64,000 nucleotides of DNA from Stakelama marina. Its GTDB lineage: Bacteria; Pseudomonadota; Alphaproteobacteria; Sphingomonadales; Sphingomonadaceae. The position numbers and the translations under genes were made by a program. The notes under the pieces are model-generated. The model was given only the letters and a program-made list of their open reading frames with translations, ran no database searches and was not told the origin of the DNA. Positions 33,750-42,214 of the stretch are shown in pieces. The stretch lies in the NCBI RefSeq assembly GCF_018122655.1, contig NZ_JAGRQC010000002.1, positions 372,001 through 436,000 on the forward strand, read 5' to 3'. Positions within the stretch are counted from its first letter, which is position 1. Every line of letters begins with the position of its first letter.

Positions 33750-35099
33750 TCATTTCGCGATCCTTTCGATCACCGCCTTGGGCACCGGCTGCCAGCGCGG
33801 CACGACCAGGTGGATGACCAGCAGCGCAAGCAGGTAGGCGCATGCCGCCACGACGAAGATCGGTTCATAGCTGCCGACCGTGGCCAGGATGATGCCGGCG
33901 AACTTCGCCATGATCATGCCGCCGATAGCGCCCGACAGGCCGCCGACACCGACGATCGAGCCGACCATCCAGCGCGGGAAAAGGTCGCCCGGCAGCGCGT
34001 AGAGATTGGCCGAAAAGCCCTGATGCCCCGCACAGGCCAGCCCGATGAGCGCGACGGCGACCCACATGCTGCTCGCCATCGTCGCGAACGCGATCGGCAC
34101 CGCGCACAGCGCCATGATGAACATCGCGGTCTTGCGCGACCGGTTGGTGCTCCAGCCCTTGCCGAGCAGCCGCGAGCTGATCCACCCGCCGAGGATCGAC
34201 CCGCCATCGGCGAGCAGATAGACCGCGACAAGCGGCGGCCCGAATTCGCTGAGCGACAGGTGAAACTGCTTCGAAAAGAAGTCGGGCAGCCAGAACAGGA
34301 AGGTCCACCACACCGGATCGATCAGGAAGCGACCGAGCATATAGGCCCAGGTCTGGCGCACGCGAAAGATCGACGCCCAGGCAACCGGGCGCTGCGGCTC
34401 GGTCGGCTCCGCCTCGATCCAGGCGAGTTCGTCTTCCTGCACGCGGCTATGTTCGCGCGGACGGCGATAGAAGATCAGCCACGCGACGATCCACACCGCC
34501 GACAATGCGCCGGTGATGATGAACGCCGCGCGCCAGCCCATGCCAAGCGTGACGACGATGAACGGCACGAGCAGCGGCGTGACGAGCGCGCCGACGTTCG
34601 AACCGGCGTTGAAAATGCCGATGGCGAGCGCGCGTTCGCGCTTGGGGAACCATTCGGTGACGGCGGCAAGCGCCGCCGGAAAGGTCGCCGCCTCGCCCGC
34701 CGCGAGCGGAAGGCGCGCCCAGATCATCCCCGTCGTCGTGGTGAACGCGATGTGGAGGACATGGCCGAAGGTCCACAGCGCCATCGCGATCGCATAGCCC
34801 AGCCGCGCGCCGATCCGGTCGATGATCCGGCCCGAGACGACATAAGCAAGCCCATAGACGAGCTGGAAATAGAGCGCGAGATCGGCATAGCCCGATTCGC
34901 TCCAGTTATAGCGCGCGGCGAGATCGGGCTTGAGCACCGGCAGCACGAGCCGGTCGACATAGGACAGCACGACCGCGAAGAAGAGGAAGCCGCACACGAT
35001 CCAGCGGACGCGCCCGGCTGGCGGCGAAACGGGCTTCGTCGGAGCCGTGCCATCGTCGGCTGCGCGGGTTTCGTCGCGAATTTCGGCAGCCTCGGTCAC
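33750..35099 (-). CDS. MFS transporter, hexuronate/anion:cation symporter type (ExuT-like)
   Basis: A 449-residue inner membrane protein with about 12 helices. The first helix region VLSYVDRLVLPVLKPDLAARYNWSESGYADL is diagnostic of the ACS family that includes hexuronate importers (compare its YxDR motif). GRIIDRIGARLGY is the MFS signature loop. In this locus it would import glucuronate, 4-O-methylglucuronate or aldouronates released by the GH67 enzyme (inference). The start is GTG at 35099. It heads the MFS-esterase-deacetylase unit and is divergent from the GH67 gene, with a shared operator between them. Confidence 0.88.
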   Translation of the reverse strand: MTEAAEIRDETRAADDGTAPTKPVSPPAGRVRWIVCGFLFFAVVLSYVDRLVLPVLKPDLAARYNWSESGYADLALYFQLVYGLAYVVSGRIIDRIGARLGYAIAMALWTFGHVLHIAFTTTTGMIWARLPLAAGEAATFPAALAAVTEWFPKRERALAIGIFNAGSNVGALVTPLLVPFIVVTLGMGWRAAFIITGALSAVWIVAWLIFYRRPREHSRVQEDELAWIEAEPTEPQRPVAWASIFRVRQTWAYMLGRFLIDPVWWTFLFWLPDFFSKQFHLSLSEFGPPLVAVYLLADGGSILGGWISSRLLGKGWSTNRSRKTAMFIMALCAVPIAFATMASSMWVAVALIGLACAGHQGFSANLYALPGDLFPRWMVGSIVGVGGLSGAIGGMIMAKFAGIILATVGSYEPIFVVAACAYLLALLVIHLVVPRWQPVPKAVIERIAK

Positions 35100-35202
35100 A
35101 GCATCACCGCGTCGCTGCGCAGAAGAAATTCAGCGGTTTGGGGTGCGACCATCGGCTCCTCGTCCTCCAAAAAATCGTTTCACCGTCTTCGGCGGCGGTT
35201 TG

Positions 35203-35216
35203 TGATAGCGGTATCA
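35203..35216. promoter_or_regulatory. Candidate XylR-type operator O5
   Basis: TGATAGCGGTATCA, palindromic except for the central pair. It lies in the 190-bp divergent region between the MFS transporter (-) and GH67 (+) genes, and so could control both transcription units. Confidence 0.8.
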
Positions 35217-35289
35217 TCGGCTAAGGGGATGGAGTCAATGACAGTCGCCCGACGAAGGGCGGCGCAATGTGCAAAGGGGAAGGATCGCC

Positions 35290-37437
35290 ATGCGGCTGCT
35301 GCGCCTGTTCATCATCATCGCCGTGCTGGCACTCGTGCCCCATACTGCGCAGGCAGAGGATGGGTACGATCTCTGGCTGCGTTACCAGCCGGTCGGGCAG
35401 CAATGGCGTGACCGTTATGCGAGCGCGGCGACGCAGATCGTCGCGGCAGGCGACAGCCCGACGATCCGTGCCGCCGCCTCCGAGCTATCGCGCGGACTGG
35501 GCGGAATGCTTGGGCGTGGCGTGGCGACTGCTTCGGCGGTGACACGCGACGGCGCCGTCCTGTTCGGCACGCCCGCAACCTCGGCCGCGATCGCGGCGCT
35601 CGACCTCCCGCTCGCGCCGCTCGGCGATGAGGGGTATCTGATCCGCAGCGTTGACGTGGACGGCCACCGTGCGACGGTGATCGCGGCGAACAGCGATATC
35701 GGCGTGCTGTACGGCGCGTTCCGCTTCCTGAAGCTGATGCAGACGCGCCAGCCGATCGACGGCCTCGACATTTCCGACGCGCCGAAGCTGAAGCTGCGCG
35801 TGCTCGACCATTGGGACAATCTCGATCGCCATGTCGAGCGCGGCTATGCCGGGCTATCGCTGTGGGACTGGTTCACGCTGCCGCAGTGGCACAATCCGCG
35901 CTACACCGATTATGCGCGCGCCAACGCCTCGATCGGGATCAACGGCGCGGTGCTGAACAATGTGAACGCACAGGCCGAAATCCTGACACCGCGCTATCTG
36001 GACAAGGTCGCGGCACTCGCCGACATTTTCCGCCCCTACGGAATCAAGGTCTATCTGTCGGTGAAGTTCAGCGCGCCGATCGCGCTGGGCGGGCTGAAGA
36101 CCGCCGATCCGCTCGATCCGAAGGTGCGCGCATGGTGGCAGGCAAAGGCCGATCAGATCTATGCGCGCGTGCCCGATTTCGGCGGCTTCCTCGTTAAGGC
36201 CAATTCGGAAGGCCAGCCGGGGCCGCAGGATTATCACCGCACCCATGCCGACGGTGCGAACATGCTTGCGGCCGCGCTGAAGCCGCATGGCGGCGTCGTG
36301 ATGTGGCGCGCCTTCGTCTACTCGCAGCATGACAGCGAGGACCGCGCGAAGCAGGCCTATAACGAGTTCAAGCCGCTCGACGGCAAATTCGCGGACAATG
36401 TGCTGGTGCAGGTCAAGAACGGCCCCATCGACTTTCAGCCGCGCGAACCCTTTCACCCGCTGTTCGGCGCGATGCCGAAAACGCCGCTGATGCTGGAATT
36501 GCAGGTCACCAAGGAATATCTCGGCTTTAACACCCACCTCGCCTATCTCGGCACGATGTGGGCCGAAACGCTGGATGCGGACACGCATGCGCATGGCCCC
36601 GGCACGACCGTCGCCAGGCTGATCGAGAACGGCAAGGGCACCGGGCTGACCGGCATCGCCGGCGTCGCCAATATCGGCAACGACCGGAACTGGACGGGCA
36701 GCGAGTTCGACCAGGCGAACTGGTACGCCTTCGGTCGACTCGCCTGGAACCCGCAGGCCTCGGCCGAGCATATCGCGCGCGACTGGACGCGGATGACATG
36801 GAGCGAGCGCCCGCAGGTGGTGGACACCATCACCGCGATGATGATGCGATCGCGCGAGGCAGTGGTCGATTACATGACGCCGCTCGGCCTCGCGCACCAG
36901 ATGGCGACCGGCCACCATCACGGCCCCGGCCCGTGGGTCAGCAATCTCGGCCGCCCCGAATGGAACCCGGTCTATTACAACCGCGCCGACGGGAACGGCA
37001 TCGGCTTCGACCGCACGGCGAGCGGCAGCGACGCGATCGCGCAATATGCGCCGCCCGTCGCCGCCGAGTTCGGATCGCTGAAAACCGTGCCCGACAAATA
37101 TCTTTTGTGGTTCCACCATGTGCCGTGGACCTATCGGATGAAGTCGGGCGAGACGCTGTGGGACGCGCTGATCGAACATTACGACCGGGGGGTGCAGGCG
37201 GTCGCCGGCTTGCAGCGCGACTGGGCGAGCCTTGCGCCCTTTATCGACAAGCGCCGCTTCGACGAGGAAACCGCCTTTCTGGAAATCCAGCACCAGGACG
37301 CGCTGTGGTGGCGCAACGCCTCGATCGCCTATTTCCAGAGCAAGTCGCAATTGCCGCTGCCCGCAGGCCATGCCGAGCCGCCGCACGACCTCGACTATTA
37401 CGAAGCGATCAAGACGCCCTACGCGCCGGGACAGTAG
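35290..37437 (+). CDS. aguA: GH67 alpha-glucuronidase
   Basis: Removes (4-O-methyl)glucuronic acid from the non-reducing end of xylo-oligosaccharides. The 715-residue protein has a signal peptide (to about residue 22), an N-terminal domain, a central TIM barrel and the C-terminal helical domain. Catalytic residues expected for GH67 are present: the acid E307 in VKANSEGQPGPQDY, and the pair D381 in NGPIDFQPREPFHP and E403 in PLMLELQVTKEYLG. GH67 acts only on short aldouronic acids, so it works after GH10. The ATG at 35290 has GGGGAAGGA before it. Confidence 0.95.
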   Translation: MRLLRLFIIIAVLALVPHTAQAEDGYDLWLRYQPVGQQWRDRYASAATQIVAAGDSPTIRAAASELSRGLGGMLGRGVATASAVTRDGAVLFGTPATSAAIAALDLPLAPLGDEGYLIRSVDVDGHRATVIAANSDIGVLYGAFRFLKLMQTRQPIDGLDISDAPKLKLRVLDHWDNLDRHVERGYAGLSLWDWFTLPQWHNPRYTDYARANASIGINGAVLNNVNAQAEILTPRYLDKVAALADIFRPYGIKVYLSVKFSAPIALGGLKTADPLDPKVRAWWQAKADQIYARVPDFGGFLVKANSEGQPGPQDYHRTHADGANMLAAALKPHGGVVMWRAFVYSQHDSEDRAKQAYNEFKPLDGKFADNVLVQVKNGPIDFQPREPFHPLFGAMPKTPLMLELQVTKEYLGFNTHLAYLGTMWAETLDADTHAHGPGTTVARLIENGKGTGLTGIAGVANIGNDRNWTGSEFDQANWYAFGRLAWNPQASAEHIARDWTRMTWSERPQVVDTITAMMMRSREAVVDYMTPLGLAHQMATGHHHGPGPWVSNLGRPEWNPVYYNRADGNGIGFDRTASGSDAIAQYAPPVAAEFGSLKTVPDKYLLWFHHVPWTYRMKSGETLWDALIEHYDRGVQAVAGLQRDWASLAPFIDKRRFDEETAFLEIQHQDALWWRNASIAYFQSKSQLPLPAGHAEPPHDLDYYEAIKTPYAPGQ

Positions 37438-37445
37438 CGCGCGGT

Positions 37446-37459
37446 TGATACCGCTACCA
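37446..37459. promoter_or_regulatory. Candidate XylR-type operator O6
   Basis: TGATACCGCTACCA; the reverse complement TGGTAGCGGTATCA equals the locus consensus. It is 68 bases upstream of the GH5 start and would control GH5, the duplicated-domain protein and the first halogenase. Confidence 0.82.
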
Positions 37460-37526
37460 AATTTGCGACGGCGTGATATGATTGCTCCCCGAGCGGAAAA
37501 ATCCGCCGATGCCATAGGGAGGATCC

Positions 37527-38555
37527 ATGTTTCGACCCATCACCACGGCCGCACTGTGCCTGTCGTCGCTCGCAATGGCTGTTGCGCCGGCAGGGGCAAA
37601 GACCGACAGCCTGCCGGTCGGCACCTGCATAAATCTGGGCAACCACCTCGAATCGCCGACCGAATCGGCCTGGGGCGGTGTGCGGCTGAGCGACGGCGAC
37701 CTGCAGAATATCGCCGATGCCGGGTTCGACACCGTGCGCATTCCCGTGCGGTGGGACAGCCATGCCGGAGGGGCACCCGATTACACGATCGATCCGGCCT
37801 GGCTCGACCGCGTGGAACATATCGTAAAGGCCGCGCTCGACCGGCATCTGAACGTCATCCTCGACGAGCATAATTTCGATGCACTGATGACCGATCCCGC
37901 CGCGAACAAGGCCGAGCTGGCGGCGATGTGGCGGCAGATCGCGGCGCGCTTCGCCGATTATCCGATCGATCGGCTATGGTTCGAGATCGCCAACGAACCG
38001 CATGACAAGCTGACCAATGCGAACCTGATCGAAACGCTTGCGCCCTCGCTCGCGGCCATTCGCGAGACCAACCCCGACCGGCCGGTGATCATCGGCGGCG
38101 AGTTCTGGAGCGGAATCGACTCGCTCAAGACGCTCGATCTGCCCGACGATCCCAATATCGTGCCGACCTTCCATTATTACGAACCGTTCGATTTCACCCA
38201 TCAGGGCGCAAAATGGGTCAAGCCGTCCCCGCCGCCGGTGGGTCGAACCTATGGCACCGCCGACGATGCCGCGCGCCTGACACGCGACGTGCAAAAGGTG
38301 CGCGACTATATCGCGCGCACCGGAAAGACCCCGTTTATCGGCGAATCGGGCGCGTATGACCGCATCCCGCTGGCGCAGCGCGTGCAATATACCGCCGCGG
38401 TCCACGACGCCTTCGCGCCGCTCGGCATCGGTACCTGCCAATGGGCCTATACCAACACCTTTGCACTCTATGATCACAAGCAGAAGGAATGGCTGCCGGG
38501 CATGCTGAACGCGATCGGTCTCGGCACGGTTGAGGCAGGGAGAGAGGAAAAATGA
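37527..38555 (+). CDS. GH5 family endoglycanase (cellulase-type fold)
   Basis: A 342-residue exported enzyme. A signal peptide runs to about residue 24 (MAVAPAGAK). The TIM barrel carries the acid/base E157 in FEIANEPHDK and the nucleophile E273 in PFIGESGAYD, with GTCINLGNHLESP, TVRIPVRWDSH and NVILDEHNF as further family blocks. The likely activity is endo-beta-1,4-glucanase, xyloglucanase or glucomannanase, and subfamily assignment is needed to decide. It is the first gene of a unit whose next gene starts four bases before its stop (ATGA overlap). Confidence 0.9.
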   Translation: MFRPITTAALCLSSLAMAVAPAGAKTDSLPVGTCINLGNHLESPTESAWGGVRLSDGDLQNIADAGFDTVRIPVRWDSHAGGAPDYTIDPAWLDRVEHIVKAALDRHLNVILDEHNFDALMTDPAANKAELAAMWRQIAARFADYPIDRLWFEIANEPHDKLTNANLIETLAPSLAAIRETNPDRPVIIGGEFWSGIDSLKTLDLPDDPNIVPTFHYYEPFDFTHQGAKWVKPSPPPVGRTYGTADDAARLTRDVQKVRDYIARTGKTPFIGESGAYDRIPLAQRVQYTAAVHDAFAPLGIGTCQWAYTNTFALYDHKQKEWLPGMLNAIGLGTVEAGREEK

Positions 38556-39658
38556 CCAAAGCTTCGATGGTGGCAGGCGTTGCCGCGCTGGCGATGCTGA
38601 CGGCGGCCGAGCCGGCCGTACAAGCCGCCCAGCAGGACGATGCGCTGGCGGCACTCGACGCTAAACTGCCCGGCACGCTCATCAACGATCCGACGCGGCT
38701 CGACTGGCCGGTGAGCGGTGATGCGAAGGTCAAGTCGATCCGCGATTCGTCGATCCCCGGCGGGGCGGCGATGCACGTCCAGGTGCGAACGGCCGATCCA
38801 AAACAGCCATGGACAGTGCAGGCATCGATTCCGCTGACAGCCGGAATCGACAAGGGCAGCGACGTCGTCATCGGCTTTTACGCACGAACCATCGAAGCCG
38901 ATACACCCGACGGCAAGGGCCGGATCGGCGTGCGTTTTCAGCAGAATTCGGAACCCTATCCCGGTTTCGGCGACAAGACGCTGAACATCGGCACGGACTG
39001 GCAGATGTACGAGGTCACGGCCAAGGCGGACCGCGACATCGCCAAGGGCGATGCGATCGTTTCGCTGCAACTGGCGGGCGCGAAGCAGGTGCTGGAAATC
39101 GGTCAGGCATTCGTAGCGTCGGGCGCGACCAGCCTGGGGAGCGCGAATGCGGCACCAAGCGGAACGGCCAGCGTGCCGGTGCCGGAGAAGCTGGCGGCAA
39201 AGGGCACCGTTATCAACGATCCCGGCAACCGCAACTGGGGCAGCTACGGACCGGCGCTGACCGCAGCGCCCATCAAGGTCGGCCTGCCCGGCGGCACGGC
39301 GACGCACTTCACCGTCGCTGCCGCTCAACCCCATGGTTATGACAGCGGCGTTGCCATCCCGATCCGGGGCGCGATCCATAGCGGCGAAAACCTGATCGTC
39401 GCGCTGATCGTCCGCGCCAGCCCGCAGGCGGACGGCGGCGCTACCGCGGTTGGTATCCGCATCCAGAAAGACGCCGAGGGCTATCCGGGTTTCGGCGACC
39501 ATGACCTGCCGATCGCCGGCGACTGGCGGATGCTTCAGATTCCGATGCAGAGCGATATCGACATTCCGGCCGGTAAGGGATCGATCGTCCTGCACCTGGG
39601 TGGAGCGGCGCAGACCGTCGATGTCGGACCGGTCTATGTACTGCATGCCGGCGGGTGA
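38552..39658 (+). CDS. Secreted protein with two tandem carbohydrate-binding-like domains
   Basis: A 368-residue exported protein with a signal peptide to about residue 26. Residues ~43-190 and ~220-366 are two copies of one domain. Both open with TLINDP or TVINDP, contain a SIPGGAAMHV / GLPGGTATHF turn and the block RIGVRFQQNSEPYPGFGDKTL / AVGIRIQKDAEGYPGFGDHDL, and end in an ...EIGQAFV / DVGPVYV strand. The predicted all-beta layout resembles CBM4/9/22-type jelly rolls, but the family was not identified. There are no catalytic motifs. It is coupled to the GH5 gene and may help it bind polysaccharide. Confidence 0.75.
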   Translation: MTKASMVAGVAALAMLTAAEPAVQAAQQDDALAALDAKLPGTLINDPTRLDWPVSGDAKVKSIRDSSIPGGAAMHVQVRTADPKQPWTVQASIPLTAGIDKGSDVVIGFYARTIEADTPDGKGRIGVRFQQNSEPYPGFGDKTLNIGTDWQMYEVTAKADRDIAKGDAIVSLQLAGAKQVLEIGQAFVASGATSLGSANAAPSGTASVPVPEKLAAKGTVINDPGNRNWGSYGPALTAAPIKVGLPGGTATHFTVAAAQPHGYDSGVAIPIRGAIHSGENLIVALIVRASPQADGGATAVGIRIQKDAEGYPGFGDHDLPIAGDWRMLQIPMQSDIDIPAGKGSIVLHLGGAAQTVDVGPVYVLHAGG

Positions 39659-39714
39659 CATGCCCAACGGGCCACGGCTGGTCACCACCGCCCGAACATC
39701 GCTAGGCTGAAACG

Positions 39715-41220
39715 ATGCAGCCTGTCAGAAAGCTCGTCATCGTCGGCGGCGGCACCGCCGGATGGATGGTTGCCGCCGCAGCAGCCCGGTTCCTGACCGA
39801 CGGCCAGCGCACCATCACGCTGGTCGAATCGGATGCGATCGGGACCGTGGGTGTCGGTGAAGCGACGATCCCGCCGATCCGCAGCTTCAACCAGATGCTC
39901 GGCATCGACGAGGGCGAATTCGTCCGCGCGACCGGTGCGACGATGAAACTGGGTATCGAGTTCGTCGGCTGGGGCGTCGCAGGCGATCGCTACCTCCATC
40001 CCTTTGGCGATCTCGGCTATGATTTCGAAGGCGTCGCCTTCCACCAGTTCTGGCTCAAGCATCGCGGTCAGCCCGATATCGGCGCGCTCGACGATTACTG
40101 GCTGAGTGCCGCTGCGATCCGCGCGGGGCGCTTCGCACCGCCCGCCCCCGATCCGCGATCGCCCTTGTCGACGCTCGCTTATGCCTATCACTTCGACGCC
40201 ACGCTCTATGCCCGCTTCCTTCGCGAGCGCGCCGAAGCGGGCGGCGTGACGAGGGTCGAGGGACGGATCGGCGAGGTCGATACCGACGACTACGGCAATG
40301 TCGGGATGCTGACGCTGGAAGACGGCCGCACCGTCGAGGGCGATTTCTTTATCGACTGTTCGGGCTTTCGCAGCCTGCTGCTCGGCAAGGCGCTGGGCGT
40401 CGGCTATCGCGACTGGTCGCGCTGGCTGCCGTGCGACCGTGCAATGGCGGTGCCATCGCGCGTCGCCGACCCGCTGCCGCCGATGACACGCGCGACCGCG
40501 CTCGGCGCGGGCTGGCAATGGCGCATTCCACTCCAGCACCGCACCGGCAACGGGCTGGTCTATTCGAGCGCGCATATGGGCGACGAAGACGCCGAACGGA
40601 CGCTGCTTTCGGGACTGGAGGAACCGGCGGAGGGCGAACCCCGTAAACTATCCTTCACCGCCGGCGTGCGCGAGCGGCAATGGGAAAAGAATGTCGTCGC
40701 CCTGGGGCTGGCGGCGGGGTTCGTCGAACCGCTCGAATCGACATCGATCCACCTGATCCAGACCGCGATCAACAAGCTGTTCTGGCTGTTTCCCGCGCGC
40801 GAAATTTCACAGGTGGAGCGCGACGAATTCAACATGCTGATGACCGACGCCTATGAATATGTCCGCGACTTCATCATCCTCCACTACAAGGCGACCACGC
40901 GCACCGACACCGATTTCTGGCGCGATGCGCGCGCGATGGACGTCCCCGACAGCCTTGCCCGCAAGATAGCGCTATTCCGTGAAAAAGGACGCGTGCGCCG
41001 CTTCGATCACGACCTGTTCGCAGTGCCGAGCTGGGTCGCGGTGATGCTCGGCCAGCATATCGAGCCCGAGGGCTATGATCCGTTGGCCGATTCGATGGAG
41101 GACGACCGCGTGCTGGAAGCGATGCGCCGGATGCGCACCGGCTATGCGAAAGCCGCGCAGCAATTCCCGCGGCACGAGGAATATCTCGCCCGATTGACCG
41201 GCGGCGTCAGCGCCCGCTGA
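39715..41220 (+). CDS. Flavin-dependent halogenase (tryptophan halogenase family), copy 1
   Basis: A 501-residue FAD enzyme of the tryptophan 7-halogenase family. It has the dinucleotide motif VIVGGGTAGWM at the N-terminus, GVGEATIPPI, the catalytic Lys K78 in TMKLGIEF, the halogenase signature WQWRIP and EPLESTSIHLIQ with the Glu of the active site. All key residues are present, so it is probably active with a reduced-flavin supply. The substrate is unknown. It is the third gene of the GH5 unit, 56 bases after the CBM-like gene, and its 3' end overlaps the convergent cupin gene by 14 bases. No biosynthetic cluster is nearby. Confidence 0.88.
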   Translation: MQPVRKLVIVGGGTAGWMVAAAAARFLTDGQRTITLVESDAIGTVGVGEATIPPIRSFNQMLGIDEGEFVRATGATMKLGIEFVGWGVAGDRYLHPFGDLGYDFEGVAFHQFWLKHRGQPDIGALDDYWLSAAAIRAGRFAPPAPDPRSPLSTLAYAYHFDATLYARFLRERAEAGGVTRVEGRIGEVDTDDYGNVGMLTLEDGRTVEGDFFIDCSGFRSLLLGKALGVGYRDWSRWLPCDRAMAVPSRVADPLPPMTRATALGAGWQWRIPLQHRTGNGLVYSSAHMGDEDAERTLLSGLEEPAEGEPRKLSFTAGVRERQWEKNVVALGLAAGFVEPLESTSIHLIQTAINKLFWLFPAREISQVERDEFNMLMTDAYEYVRDFIILHYKATTRTDTDFWRDARAMDVPDSLARKIALFREKGRVRRFDHDLFAVPSWVAVMLGQHIEPEGYDPLADSMEDDRVLEAMRRMRTGYAKAAQQFPRHEEYLARLTGGVSAR

Positions 41221-42214
41221 GCGCGCGTGCGACGAACGCACGGATCGCTTCGCTACGCTGCGGACTCGGCGGCCCCTGAACGCCCCTGGCATGCAGCGGC
41301 AGGTGATCGGCGGCATGATCGGCGTCGGGCGAAAAGATGAAATGCTCGAACCAGTGGCGCCAGGCGTCGCGTTCGGCTTGCGGCAGATCGCGCACCGCCG
41401 ACAGCGCGTGGACGAAGGCGATGAACGGCCCGCCATGCGGCGCGTGGTTGTACCAGTAGTTGACGAGGATATTCACCGGATCGAGCGCGGCGACATGGTG
41501 CCACCACAGCGTCGGGATGTAGATGGCATCGCCCGGTTCGAGTTCCACCGTCATCGCCTTGTCGAGCGCGGCGGCGAAGCGCGGATAGCGTTCGAGATCG
41601 GGATTTAGCGGATCGGCCATGCTGACCGGCTGCCCCGCGATGGTGATGTTGAGCGGCCCGACATAAAGGTCCGCCGTCGCCTCGGGCGGGAACAGCGTGA
41701 AGCGCCGCCGCCCCAGCGCCACGACGGCGACATTGTCCGAAAGGTCGTAATGCGTCGCGACCTGCGAGCGGCTTGCCAGCCACACGCGCGACTGCGCCCC
41801 CGACTTGTCCTGCGCAAGCGGCAGCGGGTTGGCGTCGTCGAAACCGGGCAGATGTTCGGCAGTGTCGGTCGCCCCGGCATAGCGCGCCGGTGCCGCATCG
41901 TTCGCCGCTTCGTCGAGAAGCTGGGTACCAAGCCTGCCGAGCGGCTGTTTCTCCACGCTGAAATTGAACCCGCGCATATCGCCGCGATAGAAAAAGCGGC
42001 CGTTTTCGCCCGGCGGGGCGATCATCACGTCCGCCGGCCGGCCACTGTCGAAACGGGCGAGATGATCGAGCGCGGCGCGCGCCGACTCGCGTCCGGCCTC
42101 GACCAGCGGCCAGCCGTCGGCCAGCCCGCGCAGCACGACGGGGCGGTAGCCAGAGGCGACCTCCGCATCGAACTGCGCGGGACTGATCCCGTGAATTTCC
42201 TCGATCGGGATCAT
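41207..42214 (-). CDS. Cupin-like / JmjC-type putative Fe(II)-dependent oxygenase
   Basis: A 335-residue cytoplasmic protein of the cupin_8/JmjC-like group (FIH-related fold). Metal ligands are seen as HYD in QVATHYDLSDNVAVV and a distal His in IPTLWWHHVAAL, and the GRRRFTLFPP strand is typical. Relatives hydroxylate proteins or peptides, but the substrate here is unknown. The ATG overlaps the stop of the GH3 gene (ATGA), making it the last gene of a unit with GH3 and two halogenase-family genes. Such proteins recur next to tryptophan-halogenase-like genes in TonB-receptor loci (general knowledge). Confidence 0.85.
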   Translation of the reverse strand: MIPIEEIHGISPAQFDAEVASGYRPVVLRGLADGWPLVEAGRESARAALDHLARFDSGRPADVMIAPPGENGRFFYRGDMRGFNFSVEKQPLGRLGTQLLDEAANDAAPARYAGATDTAEHLPGFDDANPLPLAQDKSGAQSRVWLASRSQVATHYDLSDNVAVVALGRRRFTLFPPEATADLYVGPLNITIAGQPVSMADPLNPDLERYPRFAAALDKAMTVELEPGDAIYIPTLWWHHVAALDPVNILVNYWYNHAPHGGPFIAFVHALSAVRDLPQAERDAWRHWFEHFIFSPDADHAADHLPLHARGVQGPPSPQRSEAIRAFVARALSGR

